From: Paraphoma chrysanthemicola
Taxonomy: Eukaryota > Ascomycota > Dothideomycetes > Pleosporales > Phaeosphaeriaceae
Length of the DNA stretch: 64,000 bases
Direction of reading: 5' to 3'
Assembly (NCBI GenBank): GCA_020744225.1
Contig: JAGMWG010000016.1
Span: 620,001-684,000 of the forward strand
The first letter of the stretch is position 1. Every line of letters begins with the position of its first letter. A program made the position numbers and the translations under genes. Shown one piece after another: positions 1 to 10,661 of this stretch. Below the pieces are notes generated by a model that was not told the DNA's origin, did no database searches, and was given only the letters and a program-made list of their open reading frames with translations.

Positions 1-11
1 CGATAGGATCC

Positions 12-1926
12 ATGAAGCGTACAATCACTCTGATGCCGCTACTCTCCTCATCAGGAACGGAGGCATCGACGCGGCACAATTGCATGGCGAAGCATGGGCT
101 GTCTCCGGCCACCGACTTTGACCGCATTGCTGAATGGATCGATCAGTGCGACAAGGGACACCATCATGAACTACAATTTGGTTGTTCGCTGCCCTTTGCT
201 CGCTTTATTGACATAAAGAACCGATGCTTGGTCGAACAGAGCCCAGGATGCAAATTTGCTGCGCTCAGTTATACATGGGGAAGTTGTCAGCAGTTTCAGC
301 TCAAGAAAGACCAACTCGCCGAGTTGAAGGAGCCGCATGCGCTTTCGACAGTTTGGAATGATCTTTCCAAAGTTGTAGTGGATTCAATCGCTGCATGCGA
401 ACGGCTAAAAATTCCGTTCTTGTGGATAGACACTCTATGCATCGTCGACGATGACGCGACCGAAAAACATACCCAAATAGCAAAAATGGATCAGGTATGT
501 TCAGTTGTTGAAGAGCTCTATTCTCACCTTCTCGGAGGCATTCAGCTTGGATGTCGTTGCTAATTCTCCACCGAAAATCTAGATTTATTCATCAGCATAC
601 ATTACCTTGATTGCAGCCGCAGGTACAGATGCCAACGCCGGCCTTCCACGGGTAACAAAGCAGGTTGCGCGCAAGACTCGCAAACTAAGTGTTGACAACT
701 TTGATTACCAATTAGCGAATGCTTGGGACTGGGACAGCAGCGACGTCGATAAGTCTGCGTGGTCTACTCGAGGTTGGACCTTCCAAGAGCTGGTCCTATC
801 GAGAAGAGTCCTTGCCTTCACGCCGACTGAAGTGTTCTTCTACTGTAGTCGAGGGTTCCAAGCCGAATCTATGCATCAGCGCAGCGGCTCTAATTACGAG
901 TCTAGGTTCGGTGCTGCCATTCTACGCATGTGCAATTCCGTTAAACCACAGCCACCGGGGACGGTCACCTATTCCATCCTTTCTGTACGACAAAATTATG
1001 AAACTGTGCACTGGAAATTGCTTAACAACTATCTTGGAAGGCAGCTGTCTTACGATACGGACATACTGGATGCATTTTCCGGTGTTCTCAACGCCGAAGG
1101 AGCAACCATAGGGCCATCCTTTTGGGGTCTGCCATATACCATCCTCGCACGCGCTTTATTCTGGGATACGAACAACGTCTCCATCATCCAACCGGGTCAG
1201 CACTACTTCAAGTCCTCTGAGTTCTCCATGGCTCGCCGTGACGGCTTCCCATCCTGGTCGTGGACAGGCTGGAAAATCTCCAAGAACGACATGTTCTCCT
1301 CTGAGAAGAAACGAGGCATGCTCCGCAACCTCATCGACTCTGAGAACTTTACGCCATTCGTCCATATCTACCACATCGACGACACGCGTGTCGTCACGTC
1401 GCTGATGGGTAAGCGCTCCGAGACTGAAGGAGTCGAAGGCTTCGATCCATGGCAAGTCACACGCTTCAACCACCAAATGCGCGATTTCAAGCGCATCCCG
1501 TTTTCTCCTCTAGTCCCTGATGCGGCTCCTCATCCCGACGCATTCCAACACATTCCATCTCATTGTCTCATTTTCCTCGCCAGCTGCTCGACCTTCACCG
1601 TCTCCTCGCAGCCCGAAAGCCGCGATCAAGACCACGCATACGGCATATACAAAATCTACACCGGAGATGAGCAACAGCGCGGCAGCGCGAGTTATCCGCG
1701 TGTTTGGCTCAACATTGAGTGGCGCCAGCGCCAAAATCGGCGGCTGGAGTTCGTGCTGCTGGGTATGGATGTCGATGAAGCTGCGTTTGGCGAGAAAGGG
1801 TATTATGCTATGTTGATTGAGTATCGCGACGGTGGGATCGCGGAACGAGTAGCGATTCCGCAACCGTTTACGATGGAGCAGTGGGGGTATGGGGAGGGAA
1901 GGACGCAGTGGGTTACGTTGGGGTAG
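12..1926 (+). CDS. HET-domain protein (heterokaryon incompatibility type), 5' end may lie outside the window
   Basis: Two exons, 12..494 and 583..1926, separated by an 88-nt GTATGT...CTAG intron; both ends fall on codon boundaries. The join reads KMDQ then IYSSAYITLIAAAG, an uninterrupted HET-domain segment, which supports the splice. The product is about 608 aa. HET hallmarks are FAALSYTWG near residue 83, FLWIDTLCI near 137, IYSSAYITLIAAAGTDANAGLP after the junction, and STRGWTFQELVLSRRVLAF downstream. The remaining ~350 residues have no recognised domain. HET proteins are known in filamentous ascomycetes for allorecognition and programmed cell death; the partner of this one cannot be read from sequence. 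No in-frame stop precedes the ATG at 12 within the window, so the true start could be upstream. A second HET gene follows on the same strand, but the two differ in architecture. Confidence 0.88.
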
Positions 1927-2961
1927 GACTAGGTTGGGTCCGAACTTTTACGCTTATACGGCTTTTGGGAGGCCGCTTTGAATATTTTAGGTTTCTAGGT
2001 TATCTTTCCTTTGTGTTTCCATGCGGTTGCTTTACATATTTCAGCTTAATGCATATATATGTGCTTTTGCGCTGGTCGCTGATTCACCGCCACCGCCCTT
2101 TTGTTTGTTGCCGTGCACGACCAAGTCCAAGCTGCGCGCCCTTTTCTCCACAACGTCGAAAGAACAAGCAAACACCCTCAGCAGCCAGAACTTACCATCT
2201 AGGACGGCACTCTTGCTTCGGGACTGTGTAGTATATATTGTATTATGTTTTGCATCATTTTCAGGAAAGTAGCCACAAAAACCACTAAGAAACCACCTGG
2301 TCTGAGCTTGGCTGAGTTTCTCGCCAAGTTTCGGAGCTCTTTCCTTTTGCTCCTTTTTTCTGTGCTAAGATGAGAGACCTGGGTTCGAGTGCATTAGATG
2401 ACATTATGTTTGGACGGGATCTTTTTGAAGCATGGTTGGTGTTTGGGAGTTTGCTCTAGAAGGCACGGCGTGCTCTCCGCTGGCTTAGGTTTCCTGCCGT
2501 TTCCTTCGCATGCAGGTCTATCAATCAAAGTACTCGGTGAAGCCACAAGTATGCACTCATGGCTACGTAAGTGGTGTGGGTTCGAAAATTGTTCGCTGCG
2601 CAAGGCTGGCGGACGTTGTGCGCTCGAACGTGGCGCGGGCGCTTGCCTGGTGGGCGGCCTCTCAAACTCTTGACTTCGCGTACGCACCCCACTTCCGCGA
2701 TAGCTGAACGTTCAGCTTGGTGCATTGTCTCATGGTCTCATGACGACTTCCCTCTCGATAAGTGAGGTTCGTGACCACGGAATAGCTGGGTACCTTGTCA
2801 GCATGGGTTCAATTTGATTACAACGTTCATGCTCACCATTCCCATCGCGCTTCGATGCGCATCGCAAGCGTCTGAAATTCGATTGACGCGCCTCGCTCGT
2901 GAACACAGTAATCTCCAGCGGTACAGTCAATCTGATCTGCCGACATCCGTAACCTCTCATA
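1927..2961. other. intergenic, no gene seen
   Basis: The stretch between the two HET genes holds only short overlapping open frames without recognisable motifs. A 14-base motif that recurs in other intergenic parts of the window lies at 2263-2276. Confidence 0.6.
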
Positions 2962-4842
2962 ATGCGCCTGCTCAACGTTTCGACATTGCTGGTGGAAGAG
3001 TTCGATCAATGCGATGTACCGCCGTATGCGATCCTGTCGCATACCTGGGAAGAAGAGGAAGTCAGCCTGCAGGACATCCAGTCTGGATCAGCATACAGCA
3101 AAAAGGGTTATGCGAAGATTCAAAGTTGTTGCAAGCAAGCCCGCGAGGATGGCTTTACTCACTGTTGGATCGACACCTGTAACATCGACAAGACGTCAAG
3201 CGCAGAACTGTCCGAGGCCATCAACTCTATGTTCAAATGGTATAAGAACTCGACCGTTTGCTATGTGTACATGTCAGACTATTATCACGTCGACCATTCC
3301 CTGGAGCGGTGCGACAGTTCTTGCTCCGACACTGTAAAGGGAGACGACCCTGAGTCTCTCTATGCGTCCGGATTCGCCAGCGCTAGATGGTGGACTCGCG
3401 GCTGGACGCTTCAAGAGCTTTTAGCCCCAAGTGTTGTGGAATTTTATGACAAGAAATGGACCAGGATTGGCACCAAGACCACTCTTTGCAAGCAAATTTC
3501 GCATGCTTCGGGCATAGATGAAGCTACCTTGTGCGGTGGAAATGTCATGGAGTTGAACGTGGCAGTCAGAATGTCTTGGGCCGCAGGGCGACAAACTGCA
3601 AGGCTTGAAGATGAGGCTTACTGCCTAATGGGACTCTTTGGTGTCAACATGCCCCCTTTGTATGGAGAGGGCCGCAGAGCATTCGTGCGACTACAAGAAG
3701 AGATCATGCGGAGCACGGAAGACTACACTCTCTTCTTATGGCAATTGCGTCCTGGAATCTCACGCTGTGGCCTCCTTGCAGATTCGCCGGACTCTTTTCA
3801 GCGAGTCATACGTGCTAGAGTGTTCACGTTCGGCAGCATGTTAGGAGGCCTTGAACAATCGACACGAACTTACAATATACCACTTCATTGGGTCGAAAAG
3901 GACTGTTTCTCGGAGTCCTCGGGATACTTCTTGCCGAACGATCACAGTCCACCATCCTGGACAAGCCGTGGTGTACGATTGAACATGCCCTTAATCACCC
4001 AGCCCAATGGATCCATGGTTGTTTCGCTTGCTGCAGTAACGAGAAATACCGTTGAAATGGATCAGAAACTTTTCATCTGCCTCTGGATATACCGGTCAAG
4101 CAATCATTTGGTCATGGAAAGGGGCGAAATAGTTGTGGTGCCAAAGGGTTCAACTAGGAGATCCCCATTTCAGATTCTCGATCTGAGCACAAGAAGCCCG
4201 GTCTTGGAGGCTGGGCACCTGAGCTGCCCTTTCACACTCCTCATCATCAGAAATTCGCCCGACAGCATCCAGTACTCATGCAGTATGATAGAAAATACTA
4301 CCGGATGGTATCAAAATCCATCTTCGGCTATTCGAAAGAGTCTAGATCGTGTGGAGGATAGAGGATTCTTGCATTTGCAGAAATTTTTCGCATGTCTTTC
4401 GAAAGATATGAAACGGATCTGTATGGAACAGGCTCCCTCTCACTGCTTCGCGCTTGAGAATTCCTGGTCTGGATGGTACGACAAGTTCACCTTCACCTGC
4501 ACCCAGAAGGGAAGAGTGGAAAAAGAGTTTGATGTCCATGTAGCAATTCAGGGCCAAGATGCCTTCTGCCGAATCAGCCGCGAAGCTCATGAAGAACACG
4601 GAGGCGCAGGAATTGTGGTGCGAAAATTGGCCGCCCACGGTCCGTCGGCTGCGGGATTTTATGGAAGCTGCGATGAGCTCGTGTTGACGGATGGCGACCC
4701 AGGAAAAGATATAAGAGTGAAAGCGACCATTAGTACCGTAGCACCTGTTGTCTTGGAAGGGCATTTGTGTAACAGGATGGTCCTCTCGCTAACGCTAACC
4801 GGAGAAAAACAGGTAGGCGTTGCACCCAAAATGACCATATAG
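2962..4842 (+). CDS. HET-domain protein (HET-E/HET-D type N-terminus)
   Basis: A single exon encodes 626 aa. The N-terminus MRLLNVSTLLVEEF and YAILSHTWEEEEVSLQDI (residues about 23-40) are the classic start of HET-E-like proteins. HCWIDTCNIDK near residue 68 and RWWTRGWTLQELLAPSVVEF near 141 complete the HET core. MPPLYGEGRRAFVRLQEEIM near residue 230 is the usual post-HET block. The C-terminal ~370 residues are not recognised; there is no obvious NACHT P-loop, WD40 or ankyrin array, so this is the short HET-only form. Such proteins take part in non-self recognition in fungi, often by triggering cell death when overactive. The start was chosen because the family begins with this motif directly. 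Its neighbour upstream is another HET gene of different architecture. Confidence 0.93.
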   Translation: MRLLNVSTLLVEEFDQCDVPPYAILSHTWEEEEVSLQDIQSGSAYSKKGYAKIQSCCKQAREDGFTHCWIDTCNIDKTSSAELSEAINSMFKWYKNSTVCYVYMSDYYHVDHSLERCDSSCSDTVKGDDPESLYASGFASARWWTRGWTLQELLAPSVVEFYDKKWTRIGTKTTLCKQISHASGIDEATLCGGNVMELNVAVRMSWAAGRQTARLEDEAYCLMGLFGVNMPPLYGEGRRAFVRLQEEIMRSTEDYTLFLWQLRPGISRCGLLADSPDSFQRVIRARVFTFGSMLGGLEQSTRTYNIPLHWVEKDCFSESSGYFLPNDHSPPSWTSRGVRLNMPLITQPNGSMVVSLAAVTRNTVEMDQKLFICLWIYRSSNHLVMERGEIVVVPKGSTRRSPFQILDLSTRSPVLEAGHLSCPFTLLIIRNSPDSIQYSCSMIENTTGWYQNPSSAIRKSLDRVEDRGFLHLQKFFACLSKDMKRICMEQAPSHCFALENSWSGWYDKFTFTCTQKGRVEKEFDVHVAIQGQDAFCRISREAHEEHGGAGIVVRKLAAHGPSAAGFYGSCDELVLTDGDPGKDIRVKATISTVAPVVLEGHLCNRMVLSLTLTGEKQVGVAPKMTI

Positions 4843-6460
4843 AGCAGAGAGGGAGAGAACAGAGTATATCTCGCTGGGTGACTTCTTGGTGCCGCAGCCT
4901 ATCAACCCACCCTGGATCGAATTAATGTTAGTTCTCCATGTTGAAACTTACAAGCCTTGTGCTATGGAGAAGGTGTCTATTGTGAGGCCCTTAAAGACGC
5001 TTGTGTGGAAGGTGCACTTCGAAGCGCATTCCTCTCCCTTTACATTTCCTGGCACTTCATGTTTGACCGTGGTAGTACCTTTCTTCTTATTGTTTCAATC
5101 ATTCCGCAAGCTTGAAACCTTCTGCAATTATGTGTGTCCTCAAGACTCTGTTAATGTGACTCATTTTTCGAAGGCACTAAACTTTACTGCTTTCAAGCTC
5201 CACTTAAACAGTACGAAGTGGAAATGCTAACGAAGGTACCCTGCGCTTTGACTTACTATATGCCTACCTTGGACCTCGTCAATGTCGAACCCGCAGTAGA
5301 AAGTCGAATGAGCAATTAGGTGCGCTGAGGTGGACTTTCTTTGGGCATGAGTGCCAGTAGATAGAATTCGGACGAGGAGATAAAGCTGTCAAGTGAGCGA
5401 CGACATGGAGCGGTCGAACCAAGGTACGTATAGGAGAATGAGGCAAGCAGTCAACTTTGCGGAATGCGGGTGCTTCCGCGCTTCCCCGCCTCGCCCCGCA
5501 TCCTGAGACCTCCATGATTTCACGGACCTTATCTCGACCCCTCCTTTCACTACCATACCACTACGGACGCATACTTGCATGCAGTTTTCGTCGACGCAAG
5601 CCACGTCGCCTGTCATGAAGTGTGCTTTGATAATCCGCGATCTAGCCACTCGCGCAGCGCCTGCACTATGCTGCAGCCAAGCATGAGCTGCAGTGTCGAG
5701 ATCTCAGCTGTGTCGTGCGACAAGGCTGAACAGGAATTTGAAGTACGAAGCAATCCAAGTGTCACTTCAATCATAGGCGGCGACCGCCTGCCCAACACCA
5801 GTACAGTAGTACGCAAAATATCATCATCGGGCAGAACGCTTGCGATCTCAAAGTAGAAGACACGGCTCGGGCGGGAGTCTGGTCGAAATGTCGGAATGCC
5901 AAAAGAAATCCGCTCAACCGTATAAAAGTAACGCCAAAACGGCCAAGAGATCACGCATGTCAGCTGGGCCCAGACCATTTGCTGGCTGTGGCTCGAGGCT
6001 CACATCCGCCAGCCACGACTGACGCTGTTGGGGTCCGTTGCACGGGAGGCCCTAGAACGCCCTTCGTTCTCAAGTGCCTATAGTCCCAGGCCGACACGCT
6101 ACTGTATCCTTCAGCCAGCCCTAATTCAAGGTATCGCAACCCTCCAAGTGAGAGAATGAATTCGGACAAGGTTTTGCGATATTACACAGCGACTGTGTGC
6201 CGTGTAAGGCGTTGCGGCTGGGAGTGCATACATCCTTCCCACCCTTTGCTCATCTCGCTTCGCAGTAATGGGGTTGGCCATGCCGGCAGCCCCCGTTTAG
6301 CTCATGATGGCTGCAGGTTGTCATTGTTGCACGCGCCATCACTGTGTGCCTTAATGTTATGATGGGGCTGCCCCAGCTTTTGTTCCAGCATTTTGCCTCT
6401 CGCTTTGGGTCATGATCACTTAACGGACTCACGTCACCTTGCTTCTTCCATTAAAAGACA
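4843..6460. other. intergenic, no convincing gene
   Basis: Several overlapping minus-strand open frames of 80-120 codons are present. The best, 5613-5978, has a protein-like composition but no motif, no splice partner that I could place and no family resemblance, so it is not called. Confidence 0.5.
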
Positions 6461-8728
6461 GTGGTATTGGCAAAGCAGAACATTCTGCTCCGAATCGAAA
6501 CCATGCCGTCCAAGCAAGTCCAGCATACGCGCAACTCGTCAACTCCATCAACCAATCCGAGAGATGATGTTCAAAGCTTGAATACAACCTGCCACACAGA
6601 ACATGGCCCCCATTTCAACGAGAAGAATCATCACACTCCTGCTCGACCAGTATCCGCACATCACGATCATGATTCGAAGACGAAGAACATGGCTGACGTC
6701 GTCGTCACGCCGCTATACACGCCGATGTCGCGACCACCACTCAATGTCGCTCGTTCAAGAACTGATCCTGCCACTGAAAGACTTATAGCGCACAGAGCTA
6801 CCCAATCGACTCTGTGGCATATACACTGGCGAACTCCGGCTATGATTGGATTCTCGTTCCTGATGGGAATCATCTTCGCCCTTTCACAACACTTTCTATA
6901 CCGTTGGCTGCATCACAGAGTGATGGATGACGAGAAGGACAAATTTCGCGTCGTACTTGCTGGACGTGCCCTTGCATATCTCGCAAAAGTTGCTTTCGGA
7001 GGCTGTGTTATCATGGTTTTCCGACAGCGTATATGGAGAACTTTTCGAGAACATGCCTTATCTGTGCTCACCATCGATCAGTTCTTCGGTGCAACTGAAG
7101 ATCCCTCGTTGTTTGTGAACACCGAAGCATTGAACAGCGCCCCAATCCTAGTGATGATTGCTGCAGTTATCTGGATTATACCTTTGGCGACAATCATCTT
7201 CTCACCTGGTGCCCTGACCTTTGGAGATTTCGTCGAACACCAGTCCGCCTCCCAACAAGTGCCGACCATGAATTTCATGGCTGAAGGAAAGACAGATTGG
7301 CGGTATCCCGTCCCAATTGGAGATGGCTCGACGAGCAGAAGATCACTAATGTACTATAATACCACCGATGTACAGGCTAAGACACCCGGCTGGTTCGACT
7401 ACTACGACCAACCATCTGCGGAGCTCAAGCGCATTGCTCTCCTAATGGCATACAGCAACAACAACTACCCCAATGTTAAGGCGACCGGTCGACAGGAGGC
7501 TTGTGGCGGCCCATTCAATTGTACCTACGAACAGTCTTTTGTCGGGCCGGGGTACCAGTGCGAGGAAGTAACCGACCAACCCCTTGCGGATCTTGGAGCC
7601 CCTTTCAACACAAGCGTACTGGTTCCAAATGGCCGGAACGTGTATCACGCAGAGGTCGATCACGGTGCATATCTTCAGCCACAGAACGCGGACTTCGAGG
7701 ATGGTCCAGGGGGGATACCAGTTGGCGAGCCACCAGCGGATCTCGGCATGTTCAAATCGGAGCCCTACTTGTGGATCGGCTACGCGGTCAACTCCACCGA
7801 GCGACTAGGCAGTGACGACCCTCTCACGCTTAATTGGACACATCGTTACATTCCCCATATCGTCCGTTGTACCCACATGGAGACCAAGTACACTGTCACA
7901 TGGAACTGGACAGAGCCACTGTTCCACACTACCGTTCGGCGGGAATACTTAACTCCTGTGGTGAACACCAACTTTACACGACTGGCCAACGGAAGTATCA
8001 GCCAAGACCCTCAACCAACCTCGAACTATATAAGTCCAAGAGACGATGTGGAAACATACAAAAAGGTCGCTTCTTACCATGCGGTTGGCTCGATGTTTCG
8101 ACAGTTCTTACGCGGTACTGTCGATCTTGTTGCGCCGCTTCCAGGCCCAAGCTATGCTCTTGTTTACTCCGACATTACAAAGACACGCTTAGTTAAACCA
8201 AATGTCCATCCAAAGGAGAACCTGACACAAGAGCTCGAGAGCTTCTACACCGACTTGGTCTTTTCCATTTTCTCCGCGCCTGACATGCTTGTGATCGCAA
8301 ACGAGACAAGCTTAATCAATCGCACCCAGATCCACTCCTCTTTCATCTATGTTGATTTTCGTCTTTGGCAATGTTACGGCCCTGTGATATTTGTAACTTT
8401 GCTTATACTCCTATTTGGCGCTTTGACGATTTGGGAGGACGGCACGACATTTTCGGTCGGATTTTCACGTATCCTGGTTACGACTCGTAACACCACACTT
8501 GACCACATCAGTCGTGGCGCCTGTTTGGGTAACGATCCGTTTCCGCTTGAGCTCATGCATACGGAACTTCGTTTTGGAGCGATCAGGGGTGACGGAAGTG
8601 AAGGTGAAGGCTTAGATTCCCAAGGGCCCGGTCATTGCGCCTTTGGGGTTGATTCTGAAGTCGAGCCAATTGAAAGAGGTCGCCCTTACGCGGGCTTGCG
8701 ACAGAGGGCGAAGAGAACGGACCCATGA
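6461..8728 (+). CDS. conserved fungal multi-pass membrane protein, function unknown
   Basis: A single exon encodes 755 aa from the first ATG; in-frame ATGs at 6503 and 6689 are alternatives. The first ~120 residues are polar and disordered-looking. Hydrophobic segments sit at residues about 128-148, 167-188 and 227-250. A long region with many N-glycosylation sequons (NTTD, NCTY, NSTE, NWTH, NWTE, NETS) follows. A fourth hydrophobic segment is at about 638-658, and the tail contains RGACLGNDPFPLELMHTELR. The pattern of three N-terminal helices, a large glycosylated loop and one C-terminal helix matches a widespread Pezizomycotina family that databases often label formylmethionine deformylase-like; nothing in the sequence resembles a deformylase. 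The glycosylation sites suggest a secretory-pathway or plasma-membrane location with the large loop outside. Confidence 0.85.
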   Translation: MVLAKQNILLRIETMPSKQVQHTRNSSTPSTNPRDDVQSLNTTCHTEHGPHFNEKNHHTPARPVSAHHDHDSKTKNMADVVVTPLYTPMSRPPLNVARSRTDPATERLIAHRATQSTLWHIHWRTPAMIGFSFLMGIIFALSQHFLYRWLHHRVMDDEKDKFRVVLAGRALAYLAKVAFGGCVIMVFRQRIWRTFREHALSVLTIDQFFGATEDPSLFVNTEALNSAPILVMIAAVIWIIPLATIIFSPGALTFGDFVEHQSASQQVPTMNFMAEGKTDWRYPVPIGDGSTSRRSLMYYNTTDVQAKTPGWFDYYDQPSAELKRIALLMAYSNNNYPNVKATGRQEACGGPFNCTYEQSFVGPGYQCEEVTDQPLADLGAPFNTSVLVPNGRNVYHAEVDHGAYLQPQNADFEDGPGGIPVGEPPADLGMFKSEPYLWIGYAVNSTERLGSDDPLTLNWTHRYIPHIVRCTHMETKYTVTWNWTEPLFHTTVRREYLTPVVNTNFTRLANGSISQDPQPTSNYISPRDDVETYKKVASYHAVGSMFRQFLRGTVDLVAPLPGPSYALVYSDITKTRLVKPNVHPKENLTQELESFYTDLVFSIFSAPDMLVIANETSLINRTQIHSSFIYVDFRLWQCYGPVIFVTLLILLFGALTIWEDGTTFSVGFSRILVTTRNTTLDHISRGACLGNDPFPLELMHTELRFGAIRGDGSEGEGLDSQGPGHCAFGVDSEVEPIERGRPYAGLRQRAKRTDP

Positions 8729-9192
8729 AGTAGTTGAACTATGCTTAATTTCAATATTATCCTCCTCATCGGCCACTTCCAGTCTTCCTCGATGTCAAAT
8801 TCCAAGCTTTCGTATGCTTACATAAGTTTGAAAGTCCTTTGCTTGACATCACCGCCGTAAGCTCAATCAAAGAGAGATGAATGGTTTGCTTCTTTGAAGG
8901 TGGCTATGGAATTTTTCTGCATGAAGTACTTAAGTATGCCTTTCACGAATAAAACGCATACATTTTGAAGGAACCTCTAGAAGTATGCCTGATGCAATGG
9001 TACTAGTACTGATAGCATTGTTTAACTTCCTAGAACCGGCTTACTCAGATGCGATATCGCATATAAATAGAGTATACCACAACAATTTTCTGCCGCTTTT
9101 CACACTTCGTACTTGATAGTGATACACAATGAAACTATCAAACATCTGTCAGTTTCTGCCCGCACGTTTCTCCCACGAACCAATCACAAGTG
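8729..9192. other. intergenic between convergent genes, nothing seen
   Basis: AT-rich 3' flank shared by the membrane-protein gene and the convergent MFS gene. No open frame or structured element was recognised. Confidence 0.6.
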
Positions 9193-10661
9193 CTAACCCT
9201 GTGCTTTGCGCCTCAAAAGAATGATGACTCCTAAAGGAATGGTGCTGACAAGCATAAGCCCACCGGCGTACCAGCCAACTGGACCCAGCTCTGCTACCGC
9301 ATCCCATCTTGCATTCGTCTTATCGGACCAATCCAAAATCACGGAAGCTATTGGTGGCCCCTACGTATTCATTAAACTATGATCATAGTACCGGTCGTGC
9401 TATGACACTTACAAAGAAATACCCTGGGGCGTACAATGTCGTGACAACTGAAAGTGCCCGTGGGTCGCGATGCTCGAGGGGCTGGCACACCTCGTTTGTG
9501 GCTGTGGGCAAGAGGCTGAAAAACACCCCTATAGCTGCACCGCTGATTACAGTGAAGGTGATGAGCAATGTTGTCATCGTAGCAAAAGGCCACATAAGCA
9601 GCATGCTTAAGCCCCCGGCCCAGAGTCCGCCTAGAAGAAAGGTCGTAGGCTGGGCATACCTGTCTGCGAAGAAGCCTACTATAATGCGCGAAATGGCCGA
9701 AGAAATATTGAAGATCGCAACATATACTGATCCTGGTATTTTTTGTCCCTTGGACAGGCGCAGTGCGGAAAGCGGCAACATGTTAGGGGGTACCATTGTC
9801 GCAAAATTGCCCGCAAGGGTCGTGGCCAAAATCAAGCAATAAGCTTTGTTTGTAAAGAGGGCGCTGGATCGTCAGCTTGTCTCCGCATGTGTCATTTTGC
9901 TTGCATACCTCCATTTTCGTCCTTTGCGTTTATCATTGACCTTATCGCGGCGAGGAAAATTCATGACCAGACTGGTGGGAATTCCAAAAGCTTTGATCAT
10001 TGCGTCCATTGCAAGAGCCGTTGTCGCAGAACCCAATCCTCCACTACCAAACACAAGTCCTGATGAAAGGGAACTTTTGTGAGGAAAGCAGTATTGTGAT
10101 GCGCTCGCCACAGTCTGTTTCCAGTCATTTTCAACGTGTATGGCCATTGCCAATGACACTTACAATGTAGCCTAAAGAAGCCCCGATGCCATACACAATC
10201 TGAGTAGCAAACAGACCTGGTACAGAACGCGCAAACCGACCACTCAAGATTTGGCCTAATCCCATCAACGCGCCACCAATAAATGCAGTTTTTCTTGGTC
10301 CCAAGTAGTGGAGGACGAAGCCTGCAGGAATTCCAAGTAGTGTGGGAAGGGAGGAACTAGTGGCTCCCATCAGCGATATCGTTGGAAGATCTGTAAGCCC
10401 AGTAGCCAAAAGGTGCTCTTGTAGGATACCGAAGGACATCATGACGCCTGAGTACATGAAGTAGATGGCACAAGCTGCCGCTAGAGTCGCCCGCGGAGAG
10501 GTACTAAGTTGCTTGCCATTCTCACGACTAGATATTGCTGTATTCGATTAGCACCTAATCCTGAGAACCGATAACAATGAGATCTTACTTTCCAAGTCGA
10601 CGTTGTCGTCGATTTCAGTGGGCTTCTCCTGCCGGCCAGTGGGAGAGGAGAAGGTAGACAT
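9193..10661 (-). CDS. MFS transporter, monocarboxylate-porter type
   Basis: Five exons (10661..10589, 10537..10164, 10114..9909, 9863..9413, 9360..9193) give 423 aa with every junction in frame. Introns are 45-53 nt with GTAAG/GTATG donors. After a polar N-tail, ATLAAACAIYFMYSGVMMSFG begins the first helix. PAGFVLHYLGPRKTAFIGGAL is the motif-A-like loop, and GLVFGSGGLGSATTA, SRIIVGFFADRYAQP and GLMLVSTIPLGVIILLRR (last helix) follow. Order and length fit fungal MCT-like MFS proteins (Mch/ESBP6 group), which carry small organic acids or related solutes. The substrate cannot be deduced. The gene is convergent with the membrane-protein gene; about 3.3 kb of gene-poor DNA lies upstream. The separate open frames at this locus are exons, not signs of decay. 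Confidence 0.86.

Noticed and set aside
4886..5230. 114-codon plus-strand open frame after the second HET gene
   Set aside because: Composition is not coding-like, there is no motif, and it lies in the 3' flank of the HET gene.
9309..9842. 177-codon plus-strand open frame
   Set aside because: It is antisense to exon 4 of the MFS gene, where the transporter frame and splice sites are coherent.
9193..10661. Broken MFS pseudogene
   Set aside because: The apparent frame changes are removed exactly by four canonical 45-53 nt introns, giving a full-length product.
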